Shown one piece after another: positions 45,299 to 54,284 of a stretch of 64,000 nucleotides of DNA. The position numbers and the translations under genes are program-made. The stretch's first letter is position 1, and every line of letters starts with the position of its first letter. A model generated the notes under the pieces. That model had not been told where the DNA came from. It was given only the letters and a program-made list of their open reading frames with translations, and did no database searches. The stretch is from UBA4417 sp031550085 (lineage in GTDB: Bacteria > Bacteroidota > Bacteroidia > Bacteroidales > UBA4417): positions 1 to 64,000 of the forward strand of contig JAVBOY010000002.1 of assembly GCA_031550085.1 (NCBI GenBank), read 5' to 3'.

Positions 45299-45405
45299 TG
45301 ACTGAAACAGAACGAACTCCGCAAAAACGACAAACTACAAGCCTTTCGGCTCCTTTGTGTTTCGTACCATGCACTTCTTTTGCGGAGTTTGCAAAGAATA
45401 GCGAC
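45299..45405 (+). pseudogene. Possible lanB (lanthipeptide dehydratase) N-terminal scrap
   Basis: In the frame starting around 45330 the sequence reads NYKPFGSFVFRT and then diverges, ending in TAG near 45400. LanB-type dehydratases in Bacteroidota typically begin with a YxPF..FVxRTP pattern. A start codon lies in a different frame 30 nt upstream. Only about 12 residues match, so this is tentative. Confidence 0.4.
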
Positions 45406-45413
45406 GACTTAAT

Positions 45414-46040
45414 TTATCCCTGTCCTGTTTCCGGAATTATTTCCATTTGCCCTGAAACCAAGTAAAGCCGTCCGGTTTCAACGCATTGGCATTTGAAACG
45501 TGTGCGCTGTTTTTCCAATTTCAAAAATTGCCTTCCCGACAAGTTTTTAAAAACAGCGTTTTCGGCTATATCTGCAACCACATAGCGTGCGCCTTTGCCA
45601 TCGAGTTTGTGCAATATCGTTAGAAGTTTTGGATGACGGTGCGAAGCGCTAACAGCAGCCGATAAGTTATTTTGCAAAAATGAATTTAATTCCGGTGGCA
45701 AAATCTGTTTTTCAACAATGGCATGCAACATGCCGCTGAATATTTCTTTCCACTCGGATCCGTGTGGTTTTACAGCGTTTTTGTAATTGTTCCAAACCAA
45801 CAAATGAGCCAGCTCGTGCATAAACACAAGAAAAAAAGTATATTTACCCAAATCGCCATTCATGACGATTTTGTGTGGCAGCTTTGTATTTCTAATGTTG
45901 GGAATAAAAGTCCCTAACTGCACTTTGCGCGGATTGCCGATGTGCAAACGGAAAAATGATTTTCGAAAGCAAGAAACCACTATTTCGATAGTTTCCAAAG
46001 GAAAATATTTTTCGAGGATTTTTATATCGGAGTCTGTCAT
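45414..46040 (-). CDS. SprT-like zinc metalloprotease domain protein
   Basis: The 208-residue protein has the metal site FMHELAHLLVW with a downstream His in KPHGSEW, as in SprT/Spartan-like proteases. The start MTDSDIKILEKYFPLETI is the usual family beginning, so ATG 46040 is preferred over one 13 codons upstream. SprT-like proteins of bacteria are poorly characterised. Its orientation is opposite to the RiPP genes around it and it is intact, so it may predate or have inserted into the island. Confidence 0.82.
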   Translation of the reverse strand: MTDSDIKILEKYFPLETIEIVVSCFRKSFFRLHIGNPRKVQLGTFIPNIRNTKLPHKIVMNGDLGKYTFFLVFMHELAHLLVWNNYKNAVKPHGSEWKEIFSGMLHAIVEKQILPPELNSFLQNNLSAAVSASHRHPKLLTILHKLDGKGARYVVADIAENAVFKNLSGRQFLKLEKQRTRFKCQCVETGRLYLVSGQMEIIPETGQG

Positions 46041-46276
46041 CCTTTTCAACAGTTTTTTACACAATAAACCCATTTGCAAACGGCAAAGGTATTTTTATTT
46101 ACTTTATGTTTTTTAATGCCTCAAAATGAAATTATATGCCATAAAAAAGTCTTCTATTCTCAAAAGAATCAAGGAGTTTTGTCAAACTTGTCCTTAAAAA
46201 AACTAGTTGCGCGAAGCAATCAAAATTTCGAGCATTTTGATAACGCAATTTTCACATTGCCAAGATTTTTTTTAAT

Positions 46277-46304
46277 TTGCATATCAAATTTGTTTTTATA
46301 TTTG
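46277..46304 (+). promoter_or_regulatory. Putative promoter of the ABC transporter unit
   Basis: TTG (46277-46279) is followed after 17 nt by TATATTTG (46297-46304). It lies about 100 nt upstream of the ATPase ATG and is the only clear box in this gap. Confidence 0.5.
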
Positions 46305-46403
46305 GCCGTGCAATTCAGATAAAATCATAAACAAAGAAGCGATTACACGTTTTTGGAGCACATAAAATAGGAATAAAATTCCTTAATTAACATAATAGTT
46401 ATT

Positions 46404-47336
46404 ATGAATGATGCTTGGCAGATAGAAACAAAAAACCTGAGTTTCCAATACAATCGTAGAATAGTTGTTGATAGCATCAACCTATGTGTTCCAAAGGGAA
46501 GTATTTACGGATACCTTGGAAAAAACGGCGCTGGAAAAACCACTACTCTTAAATTGCTGTTGGGCTTGTTACCAAGCAATCCGGATACTATTTTTTTTAA
46601 TGGAAAAAATTTCGCAAAAGAATCCGTAAAAACACATTATAGTATTGGGAGTTTGGTAGAATCTCCTGCTTTATATGCCCATTTGACAGCTTTTGAGCAA
46701 CTAAAATATGTTGATTATTTCTTCAAAAAAGGAAAGCAACGTATTTTGGAAGTGCTTGATTGGGTTGGGTTGCAAAATGATAAAAATAAGAAAATCAACC
46801 ACTTTTCAACAGGAATGAAACAGCGTTTGGCGCTTGCTGTAGCTTTATTCCACGATCCAGAGATGCTCATTCTCGATGAACCGATAAATGGGCTTGACCC
46901 AAACGGAATTTACGAAATACGTGAACTTCTTCTGCGCATCAACAAACAACAAAATAGAACCATTTTGTTTTCAAGCCATATTTTAAGCGAAGTTGAAAAA
47001 ATATGCACACATATTGGCATTTTGGATCATGGGAAATTATTGTTTCAAGGAGACATTAAGAACTTGCCTTCTTCCACGCTTCGCCGGAAGGTCTGTGTGC
47101 GTACAAACAAAGCTGAATACGCTGTAGAAGTGTGTGTGGCTAACAGCATTCATGCAATCTTGGAAAATAGCAATGAATTTTATTTTTTCCCTGCAAACGA
47201 TTTAGATTTCCATAAAACGATTTGCCTATTAACGAGCAACTCCGTGGAAATATACAGCACAAATACGCTTTCTGATAGTTTAGAATCCATATACATTGAT
47301 CTTGTTAGCAAAAAAGAACATGGTACAGCAAACTAA
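46404..47336 (+). CDS. ABC transporter ATP-binding protein (BcrA/LanF-like)
   Basis: The 310-residue ATPase has Walker A GKNGAGKTTT, the Q-loop area VESPALYAHLTAFEQL, the signature FSTGMKQRLALA and Walker B MLILDEPINGLDPNG. It also has a C-terminal domain of about 80 residues. The VESPALYxHLTAxE pattern is typical of transporters giving immunity to lantibiotics and bacitracin (LanF, BcrA). With the following permease it overlaps by 17 nt. In a RiPP island an immunity or export role is the natural inference. Confidence 0.85.
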   Translation: MNDAWQIETKNLSFQYNRRIVVDSINLCVPKGSIYGYLGKNGAGKTTTLKLLLGLLPSNPDTIFFNGKNFAKESVKTHYSIGSLVESPALYAHLTAFEQLKYVDYFFKKGKQRILEVLDWVGLQNDKNKKINHFSTGMKQRLALAVALFHDPEMLILDEPINGLDPNGIYEIRELLLRINKQQNRTILFSSHILSEVEKICTHIGILDHGKLLFQGDIKNLPSSTLRRKVCVRTNKAEYAVEVCVANSIHAILENSNEFYFFPANDLDFHKTICLLTSNSVEIYSTNTLSDSLESIYIDLVSKKEHGTAN

Positions 47337-48081
47337 TTTTTGGGATACTTTTTGTGCAGAATTCTACAAATCAAGGAAAAATTTGGGATTTTATATTTTA
47401 ATAATTTTTCCGGTATTTACGACCTCGATAGTTTTTTTGTACTACTGCCACCATGTAAATAATTTTGACCCCGAATTAAATCATTGGATGAATTTTACGC
47501 GGTACCTATTTTTATTTTACATGTTTATTTATCCTATGGCTGTTTCGTTTTCGGCATATTCTGTTATGCACATTGAGTATAAAAATAATGCTATCAAACA
47601 TTTGTTTACATTGCCGGTTCCAAAACCAATATTTTACTTGTCAAAAATTGCCCTACTCTTTGCCGTCATTATTTTTTCTTTACTGCTTTGCTACGGTTTA
47701 TTGATTCTATCCGGAAATCTGTTGAACTATTTTTACCCCCAATTATTATTTCACAGTTATGATATACGGCTGGTTCTTAGTGTACTATTTGTTAAGAGCT
47801 TATTTTCATTGTTGTGCGTTGCTCTTGTGCAGTTGCTTTTGTGCATGTTGTTTCGCAGTTTTGTTGTTTCATTGAGTTTTGCTTTGTTTTTTACCATTTT
47901 TGGATTTGTTGCCAGCAAATGGGAATACGCATTTCTAAACCCTTATAGCGGAGTCTTGTCAGCCTTTTTATCTTTTTTCAAACAAAATTCGCTTATTTTT
48001 CAAAAAGATACCATTTTTGCGATATGTACCACAATTATTACCTTGGTACTAGGATATTTCATTTTCAGAAAATTGAAATAA
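47320..48081 (+). CDS. ABC transporter permease (LanE/LanG-like)
   Basis: The 253-residue protein has about six hydrophobic helices (e.g. around 20-40, 57-77, 101-125, 145-178 and 180-205) and a short cytoplasmic N-terminus (FWDTFCAEFYKSRKNL) like ABC-2 permeases of lantibiotic immunity systems. The ATG at 47320 is preferred over one eight codons upstream because it overlaps the ATPase gene less and starts the cytoplasmic helix. Only one permease is present, where LanFEG has two, so the pair may function as a homodimer. Confidence 0.8.
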   Translation: MVQQTNFWDTFCAEFYKSRKNLGFYILIIFPVFTTSIVFLYYCHHVNNFDPELNHWMNFTRYLFLFYMFIYPMAVSFSAYSVMHIEYKNNAIKHLFTLPVPKPIFYLSKIALLFAVIIFSLLLCYGLLILSGNLLNYFYPQLLFHSYDIRLVLSVLFVKSLFSLLCVALVQLLLCMLFRSFVVSLSFALFFTIFGFVASKWEYAFLNPYSGVLSAFLSFFKQNSLIFQKDTIFAICTTIITLVLGYFIFRKLK

Positions 48082-48215
48082 GGAATTACTAAAAAGTATA
48101 GATAATAATTTCGTACTCTTCTGATTATAAGTATAATTCAAAATGATCTCTGCCAAAATTTACCAATTCCTATCGGAGAAATTCTAGTTTTCCCATTACA
48201 AAAAAGTAAAGAATC

Positions 48216-49454
48216 ATGAAAAACAATTTAATTTTAATTTCATTGCTTATTCTGTTTCTTGCCGCAGTACCCGTTCAAGATAATAACAATAAACCAATTT
48301 TTTCGGAAAGCGAGGAATATTTTATCCCTTTTCAAATAATTGATAGCCATTTGTATGTAACAGTCAAAATCAATAACAAAGTAACTGCTTTGCTTTCTGT
48401 TGATAATGGTTGTCCCGATCTCCATTTAACTGAATCGTTTGCAAAAAAACATGCAGAAGCGTTAGGACTCACATTTTATCCTGATATGAAATCTGTAAGC
48501 TATTTCCCTGGTAGTCCAAATCAAAAATGCTATATTGCACAAGGAAACTTGTTTTTCCAAGTAAAAGATTCTATTTTCGAGAATCAAACAGAATCTTTAT
48601 ATTATTCAAATCATGACATTATAAAAAATCATTGTTCTATTCTGTCTTCCGGAGACATTCTACAATTTTTACCTGCTGAAGCTGCCGGAATTATTCCATT
48701 AAAGTGTTTGGTAAAGAACAATTTAATTCGAATCAATTTTCGAGACAATCGCATAGAATTTCCCTCCCGAATTGATTCTACGCTGAAAAAAGAATATAAC
48801 GAATATGATTACAAAACTGTGAACCGACTTCAGGTAGTTCAATACCCCATAACTTTTTCGGATACCAAAGGAATGCAAAAAACATTTTCATTCAAAACTG
48901 TTTTTGATTTAGGTTTCGGAGGAAATTTTAGTTTTCTTAATACAAAGATTGTCTCGCTGGCAAAACAATTTGAAAGCAAAAACTATGAATCTTCATTCCG
49001 TTTTTTTGACGAAATAATAGCCGGAAAAGATAAACTAAAATTGAACTACATAAATATTGTTTCATCCAATACAAATATGCCTTTTGACATGCTTGTTGGA
49101 ATAAAAATTTTGTCCAACTACGATATTTATTTTGATTATAAAAATTCGAAAATTTACACCAAAGCCTTATCGAAAGATAAGTTTTCACTATCCCCTTCAT
49201 CAGCTCCGGGCTTTTTTACTGTAACAAAAAAGAGAGATAATGCTTATATTCAATGTCATATTACAGCCATAAACCCGGCTACAAGTAAATTTTCATATAA
49301 ACTGTACGACGAGATTTTAGCAGTTGATAATGTGTACTTACAAATGCTGTCTTTGGATAGTGCAAAAAGATTGCTGGTAAATAGAGATGAGATTCAGATC
49401 CTGTTAATAAAAAGAAATCAAGATACGCTATTATTAAAGCGTGACCGAGAATAA
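48216..49454 (+). CDS. Secreted aspartyl-protease-like protein with PDZ-like tail
   Basis: The 412-residue protein has a signal peptide (to about 20) and two retropepsin-like halves. In place of the DTG catalytic motif they read VDNGC (about 68) and FDLGFGGN (about 235). A PDZ-like domain follows (about 340-405, VTKKRDNAYIQCHITAINPA and YDEILAVDNVYLQML). The fold is common in Bacteroidota surface or periplasmic proteins. The loss of the canonical motifs makes proteolytic activity doubtful. It lies downstream of the ABC genes on the same strand, but about 135 nt away. Function unknown. Confidence 0.7.
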   Translation: MKNNLILISLLILFLAAVPVQDNNNKPIFSESEEYFIPFQIIDSHLYVTVKINNKVTALLSVDNGCPDLHLTESFAKKHAEALGLTFYPDMKSVSYFPGSPNQKCYIAQGNLFFQVKDSIFENQTESLYYSNHDIIKNHCSILSSGDILQFLPAEAAGIIPLKCLVKNNLIRINFRDNRIEFPSRIDSTLKKEYNEYDYKTVNRLQVVQYPITFSDTKGMQKTFSFKTVFDLGFGGNFSFLNTKIVSLAKQFESKNYESSFRFFDEIIAGKDKLKLNYINIVSSNTNMPFDMLVGIKILSNYDIYFDYKNSKIYTKALSKDKFSLSPSSAPGFFTVTKKRDNAYIQCHITAINPATSKFSYKLYDEILAVDNVYLQMLSLDSAKRLLVNRDEIQILLIKRNQDTLLLKRDRE

Positions 49455-49547
49455 AAAGCTGCACTTGTCCGTTAGAATTCAGGATAGATAAACTTTTTGA
49501 ACTTAATTTTGATTGACTTGGAATCACGTAAGTAATTTATTTATAGT

Positions 49548-49921
49548 AATTTTAGTTTTCTTATTAGTTTAGATGGCAACCGCGAGTACCACTCGCACCG
49601 TGTAATAAAAAACATCCGCCTGCTCAAAGACCGGCATCCCGATTATTTCGAAAAGCGTGTAAACTTTAATGCCGTGCTCACAACCGCAGCACTTATGAGG
49701 ATGTATACCACTTTATCAAAGATGAATTTGGTAAAATCGCCAATATCACTGCGCTAAACGATATCGGCATTCGCGATGATAAGAAGGAGTTGTTTATGGC
49801 AACCTACCGCAACCCCAACCAAAGCCTGATGCAATCGGAACATTACGATGAAATAGAAAAGGAAATGTTTATCAAATCGGGCAAAAAAACCAAAACATCA
49901 CCGCCGGAGAAACTTTGCTGA
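49548..49921 (+). pseudogene. Radical-SAM peptide maturase remnant
   Basis: From 49551 one frame reads FLISLDGNREYHSHRVIKNI and on to KRVNFNAVLTT, then shifts near 49680. The next frame reads YEDVYHFIKDEFGKIANITA, then RDDKKELFMATYRNPNQSLM and MFIKSGKK before a stop at 49919. This is the core of Bacteroidales radical-SAM peptide maturases (the GG-Bacteroidales family). The CxxxCxxC iron-sulfur segment and both termini are missing, and there is a frameshift and an apparent internal deletion after the SLDG segment. Confidence 0.75.
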
Positions 49922-50065
49922 CCATTGTTCCCAACGATTCGGCAACAGTTGGACTTATCACAAGAAATGCAAGGCTCAGCCGAAATTATTACCCATGACT
50001 TGCGCCTACTCGATCGCTTCCTAAACCCTATAAAATCGGTATTGAAAAGGCAAAAGCGTAGTTAG
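49873..50065 (+). pseudogene. HlyD-type export protein remnant
   Basis: One frame from about 49873 reads QNITAGETLLTIVPNDSATV, the typical late part of HlyD-family membrane fusion proteins. After a frame change near 49945 another frame reads LDLSQEMQGSAEIITHDLRL, then LDRFLNPIKSVLKRQKR and TAG at 50063, the HlyD C-terminus. The middle of the gene is missing. Such proteins partner peptidase-containing ABC exporters that cut RiPP leaders at GG. No such exporter gene is in the window. Confidence 0.72.
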
Positions 50066-50134
50066 TGAAAAGTTGACAATGGACAATAAGTTTTTGCAGA
50101 AAGCAGAAGGCAAAAGCAGTTGATTTAAGCAAAA

Positions 50135-50170
50135 AATCCTTCGAATACCGAAACCGGCATTCGAAGGATT
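50135..50170 (-). terminator. Intrinsic terminator of the mutase operon
   Basis: AATCCTTCGAAT (50135-50146) and ATTCGAAGGATT (50159-50170) are exact complements. On the minus strand TTTT follows. It lies about 20 nt beyond the large-subunit stop. Confidence 0.9.
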
Positions 50171-50191
50171 TTCAATCTTAAAAAGAAAAAA

Positions 50192-52330
50192 CTATTTCCG
50201 CGATTCAATTAAAATTTCCAACATTTTAATCGCGCAATCGGGAATTTTAGTTCCGGGACCAAATACGGCTACCGCTCCCGAATCATACAGGAATTGGTAA
50301 TCCTGTGCCGGAATTACGCCTCCCACAATGACCATAATGTCCTCGCGGCCCAGTTTTTTTAATTCTTCAATGACTTGCGGCACCAACGTTTTGTGTCCGG
50401 CAGCCAAACTGGAAACGCCTAGAATATGAACGTCGTTTTCCACCGCCTGGCGTGCGGCTTCAGCCGGTGTTTGGAACAAGGGACCGATGTCCACGTCGAA
50501 GCCGATATCGGCATAGCCGGTTGCAACTACTTTGGCGCCTCGGTCGTGCCCGTCCTGCCCCATCTTGGCAATCATGATGCGCGGGCGGCGGCCTTCCAAT
50601 TCGGCAAACTGATCGGCCATTTGGCAGGCTTTCTTAAAGTCGTCGTCGTTTGCCGACTCGCCTGAATAAACTCCTGATATGGATCGTATCACAGCTTTAT
50701 ACCTTCCGTAAACTTTTTCTAATGCAGAACTGATTTCTCCCAACGAAGCGCGTTTGCGGGCCGCGTCAATGGCTAATTCCAGAAGATTTCCTTCGTTGGT
50801 TTCGGCGCAACGGGTCAATGCGGCCAAAACAGCATCGACGTCGGCCTGGTTGCGGTTGGCGCGCAATTGTTTCAAGCGTTCGAGCTGCGCCAAACGAACG
50901 GCCGTATTGTCCACTTCCAAAATTTCGAGCGGATCTTCTTTTTCCAGGCGATATTTGTTCACGCCCACAATGGTTTCCTTGCCTGCATCAATGCGTGCCT
51001 GTTTGCGGGCAGCCGCTTCTTCGATGCGCATTTTGGGAATTCCGGTTTCGATGGCTTTGGCCATACCGCCCAATTCTTCCACTTCCTGAATCAAGGCCCA
51101 GGCTTTGTGCGCAATTTCGTGGGTCAGACTTTCCACATAATAGGAACCGGCCCACGGATCGACCACACGGCAGATGTTGGTTTCTTCCTGTAAATAAATT
51201 TGCGTGTTCCGGGCAATACGGGCCGAAAAATCGGTAGGTAATGCAATGGCTTCGTCCAATGCATTGGTATGCAACGATTGGGTGTGTCCCAATGCAGCGC
51301 CCAGGGCTTCGATACAAGTGCGGGTGACGTTGTTGAACGGGTCTTGTTCCGTCAAGCTCCAGCCCGAAGTTTGCGAGTGGGTACGCAACGCCATGCTCTT
51401 GGGATCTTTGGGATTGAACTGGCGGACAATTTTAGCCCAAAGCAAACGGGCGGCACGCATTTTGGCGATTTCCATAAAATGGTTCATGCCGATGGCCCAG
51501 AAAAACGACAAGCGCGGCGCAAACGAATCGATCGGAATGCCGGCTTCAATGCCTTTGCGAAGGTATTCCAATCCGTCGGCCAACGTGTAGGCCAATTCGA
51601 TGTCGGCGGTAGCTCCGGCTTCTTGCATGTGGTAGCCCGAAATGGAAATGGAATTGAATTTCTTCATGTTTTTGGAAGTAAATTCAAAAATGTCGGCAAT
51701 GATTTTCATGGAAGGAATGGGCGGATAGATGTAGGTGTTCCGCACCATAAATTCCTTCAAAATATCGTTTTGGATGGTTCCGCTCAATTTATCCATGGAC
51801 ACGCCTTGTTCTTCGGCGGCTACAATGTAAAAGGCCAAAATCGGCAACACGGCGCCGTTCATGGTCATGGAAACCGACATTTTGTCCAACGGAATCTGGT
51901 CGAACAAAATTTTCATATCCAGAATAGAATCAATCGCCACACCGGCTTTTCCTACGTCGCCAACCACACGTTCGTGGTCGGAATCGTATCCTCGGTGGGT
52001 TGCCAGGTCAAACGCAACGGAAAGCCCCATTTGGCCGGCGGCCAAGTTGCGACGGTAAAAAGCGTTCGATTCCTCGGCAGTGGAAAATCCTGCATATTGG
52101 CGGATTGTCCAGGGTTTCATAACATACATGGTGCTGTACGGTCCGCGTAAAAACGGGGTAATTCCGGCAGCGTATTGCAAGTGTTCCATGTTTTTAAGGT
52201 CGTCGGCCGTGTAAACGGCTTTTACCTCTATTTGCTCGTTGGTCATCCAGTTTGCACCATCACCGTTGGCTTGCGAGCCTTCGGACTGTACCGGAGCTTT
52301 GTAATCCAGATGTTTAAAATCGGGTCGCAT
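50192..52330 (-). CDS. mutB: Methylmalonyl-CoA mutase large (catalytic) subunit
   Basis: The 712-residue B12 enzyme has an N-terminal TIM barrel (PFLRGPYSTMYV, QYAGFSTAEESN, the SISGYHMQEAGAT segment) and a C-terminal cobalamin-binding domain. The latter has the DGHDRGAKV signature, whose ligand His is residue 595, and GVSSLAAGHKTLVPQV. It interconverts succinyl-CoA and (R)-methylmalonyl-CoA in the propionate-forming pathway common in Bacteroidales. It is the downstream gene of an operon with the small subunit, 46 nt apart. Confidence 0.97.
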   Translation of the reverse strand: MRPDFKHLDYKAPVQSEGSQANGDGANWMTNEQIEVKAVYTADDLKNMEHLQYAAGITPFLRGPYSTMYVMKPWTIRQYAGFSTAEESNAFYRRNLAAGQMGLSVAFDLATHRGYDSDHERVVGDVGKAGVAIDSILDMKILFDQIPLDKMSVSMTMNGAVLPILAFYIVAAEEQGVSMDKLSGTIQNDILKEFMVRNTYIYPPIPSMKIIADIFEFTSKNMKKFNSISISGYHMQEAGATADIELAYTLADGLEYLRKGIEAGIPIDSFAPRLSFFWAIGMNHFMEIAKMRAARLLWAKIVRQFNPKDPKSMALRTHSQTSGWSLTEQDPFNNVTRTCIEALGAALGHTQSLHTNALDEAIALPTDFSARIARNTQIYLQEETNICRVVDPWAGSYYVESLTHEIAHKAWALIQEVEELGGMAKAIETGIPKMRIEEAAARKQARIDAGKETIVGVNKYRLEKEDPLEILEVDNTAVRLAQLERLKQLRANRNQADVDAVLAALTRCAETNEGNLLELAIDAARKRASLGEISSALEKVYGRYKAVIRSISGVYSGESANDDDFKKACQMADQFAELEGRRPRIMIAKMGQDGHDRGAKVVATGYADIGFDVDIGPLFQTPAEAARQAVENDVHILGVSSLAAGHKTLVPQVIEELKKLGREDIMVIVGGVIPAQDYQFLYDSGAVAVFGPGTKIPDCAIKMLEILIESRK

Positions 52331-52376
52331 GGTACTTAATATTTTTAATTATTTGATTACTACTAAATCTATAAAA

Positions 52377-54284
52377 CTAAAAGATCCCCAGCTTATCCTG
52401 GAATGCCGTCAAACTTTCTACCAGATTGCAGCGAACATGGATGAAATCGTCGACTCCGGCGGTTTTCAACGCATCGATCATTTCTTTCGGGAATCCGGCA
52501 ACCATAACTTGTAAACCAGGATTCTCAGCCTTGAGTTTTTGGGCTATTTCCGGAGCGAGATCGGCATATTCTTCATCGCTGGAACAAATGGTGATAATTT
52601 CGGCTTTGGATTCCAAGGCAGCTTTTACGCCTTCGTCAATGGAAGCGAATCCGGAATTATCCAATACTTCGAATCCGGCGCAACCAAAGAAATTGGTGGC
52701 AAACATGGCGCGGGCTTTGCGCATGGCCAGGTTTCCCACGTTGAACAGGAATACGGACGGGCGTTTGTTGCCGTCTTCGACAAACAGTTCGGTGGCGATG
52801 CGCATTTCGTCGAACACATCGGTGGCGCGCGTCAATTGAAGTTTCTTATAGGTGGAGGGTTTATCTTCCAAAATTTCTTCGTCGTCAATGGCTTCTTCCT
52901 CTTCGTCGTCGATATCTTCGAATTTTTCCAGCATGGTTTCGCTGAGGTTGGGGTACTGGTTGGTTCCCAAGAAAATCATTTTACGGGTCGCCACATCTTT
53001 TTCACGCTCGGCAGCCATTTTTTCAATTTCATCTTGAATAAAGTTGGCTTTGACGGCTTCGACCATACCGCCTTTTTCTTCGACCAGTTGGAACAATTTC
53101 CAGGCGGCTTGGGCAAAGCTGTCGGTCAAGCTTTCGATATAATACGAGCCGGCGCCCGGATCGACCACTTTATCCAAATAAGATTCTTCTTTCAGGATGA
53201 TTTGCTGGTTGCGGGCAATGCGCAACGAAAATTCATCCGGATTCTTGTAATACAAATCAAACGGCATAATGGTCAACGAGCCGGTTCCGCCCAACACGGC
53301 GCTCATGGCTTCGGTGGTGGTGCGCAAAATATTGACATACGGATCGTAAAGCGATTTGTTCCACTGGCTGGTGGAGCAATGCATACGCATCATCGAGGTT
53401 TCTTTGTGCCCGGGTTGATATTGCTCTACAATGTGTGCCCACAACATGCGTGCGGCACGGAGTTTGGCAATCTCCATAAAATAGTTGGAACCTACGGCAA
53501 ACGTAAATTGAATGCGGGGGGCTATGTCATCAACCTTCAGGCCGGCATCGACTCCCGCAGCCAAATACTCATTGGCCGAAGCCAATGCAAAGGCCAATTC
53601 CTGAACCAAGGTCGCTCCGGAATTGTGGAAATACTGGGCATTTACATTGATGACCTTGAACTTGGGCAGGGTTTCCATTCCCAATTTCAGCAACTTCACC
53701 ACCTCGTTAAGGTCGTTTTCCTGGTTGTCCCAAAAATCGCCGTTCATCAGCAAATAGCTAATGGGATCGCAGTCGAAAGAGCCTTTTAATTGCGCAACAT
53801 CGGCTTTCTGATGTTTGCAATATTCAGCCAGTAATTTGGCCAATTGGAGGTAAGAAGGAGCTGCAAAAAAATGAATCCCGGTATTTTTGAGATCAATATT
53901 ATTCAAAAGGATATTCAGGTTATCGGCTGATTCGATCAGGGAAGCATCGAAACCGATGCCGGTTGCTCCGCGTTTCAATGCGTCAACGGCAATGCGGTTT
54001 GCTTCTTCCGGATCGTCCAGTTCGACTTCCTGGCGGATTTCCCAGGCATTGTTTTTCGGGCAGTTGCCACGAACAAAGGGATACTCTCCCGGCTGGGTAT
54101 GGGTATCAATTCCCTCTAAAGCTTCGGATCGATAGTATGGTTTTACGGAAATGCCTTCGTTGGTTTTCCAAATGAGCTTTTTTTCGTAATCGGCGCCTTT
54201 GAGGTCTTCCACAATTTTGGCTTCCCAATCGGCTGTGGGCACCGGCGGAAATTCATTAAATAGTTTGTCGTTGAGCGGGTCCAT
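52377..54284 (-). CDS. mutA: Methylmalonyl-CoA mutase small subunit
   Basis: The 635-residue protein has the mutase barrel (NNAWEIRQEVELDDPEEANR, SLYDPYVNILRTTTEAMSAV) and a C-terminal domain of the B12-binding fold without the DxHxxG cobalamin motif. This is expected of the non-catalytic partner in the heterodimer. It has an unusually acidic linker between the two (about 450-475, rich in Asp and Glu, e.g. EDIDDEEEEAIDDEEI). It is the first gene of the operon, followed 46 nt later by the large subunit. Confidence 0.95.
   Translation of the reverse strand: MDPLNDKLFNEFPPVPTADWEAKIVEDLKGADYEKKLIWKTNEGISVKPYYRSEALEGIDTHTQPGEYPFVRGNCPKNNAWEIRQEVELDDPEEANRIAVDALKRGATGIGFDASLIESADNLNILLNNIDLKNTGIHFFAAPSYLQLAKLLAEYCKHQKADVAQLKGSFDCDPISYLLMNGDFWDNQENDLNEVVKLLKLGMETLPKFKVINVNAQYFHNSGATLVQELAFALASANEYLAAGVDAGLKVDDIAPRIQFTFAVGSNYFMEIAKLRAARMLWAHIVEQYQPGHKETSMMRMHCSTSQWNKSLYDPYVNILRTTTEAMSAVLGGTGSLTIMPFDLYYKNPDEFSLRIARNQQIILKEESYLDKVVDPGAGSYYIESLTDSFAQAAWKLFQLVEEKGGMVEAVKANFIQDEIEKMAAEREKDVATRKMIFLGTNQYPNLSETMLEKFEDIDDEEEEAIDDEEILEDKPSTYKKLQLTRATDVFDEMRIATELFVEDGNKRPSVFLFNVGNLAMRKARAMFATNFFGCAGFEVLDNSGFASIDEGVKAALESKAEIITICSSDEEYADLAPEIAQKLKAENPGLQVMVAGFPKEMIDALKTAGVDDFIHVRCNLVESLTAFQDKLGIF

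Noticed and set aside
45315..45389. 12-bp inverted repeat as an insertion-sequence end pair
   Set aside because: The 51 bp between are too short for a transposase and no target-site duplication is visible.
52539..53789. Plus-strand open frame (416 codons) across mutA
   Set aside because: Antisense shadow of mutA; composition atypical and no promoter or start context.
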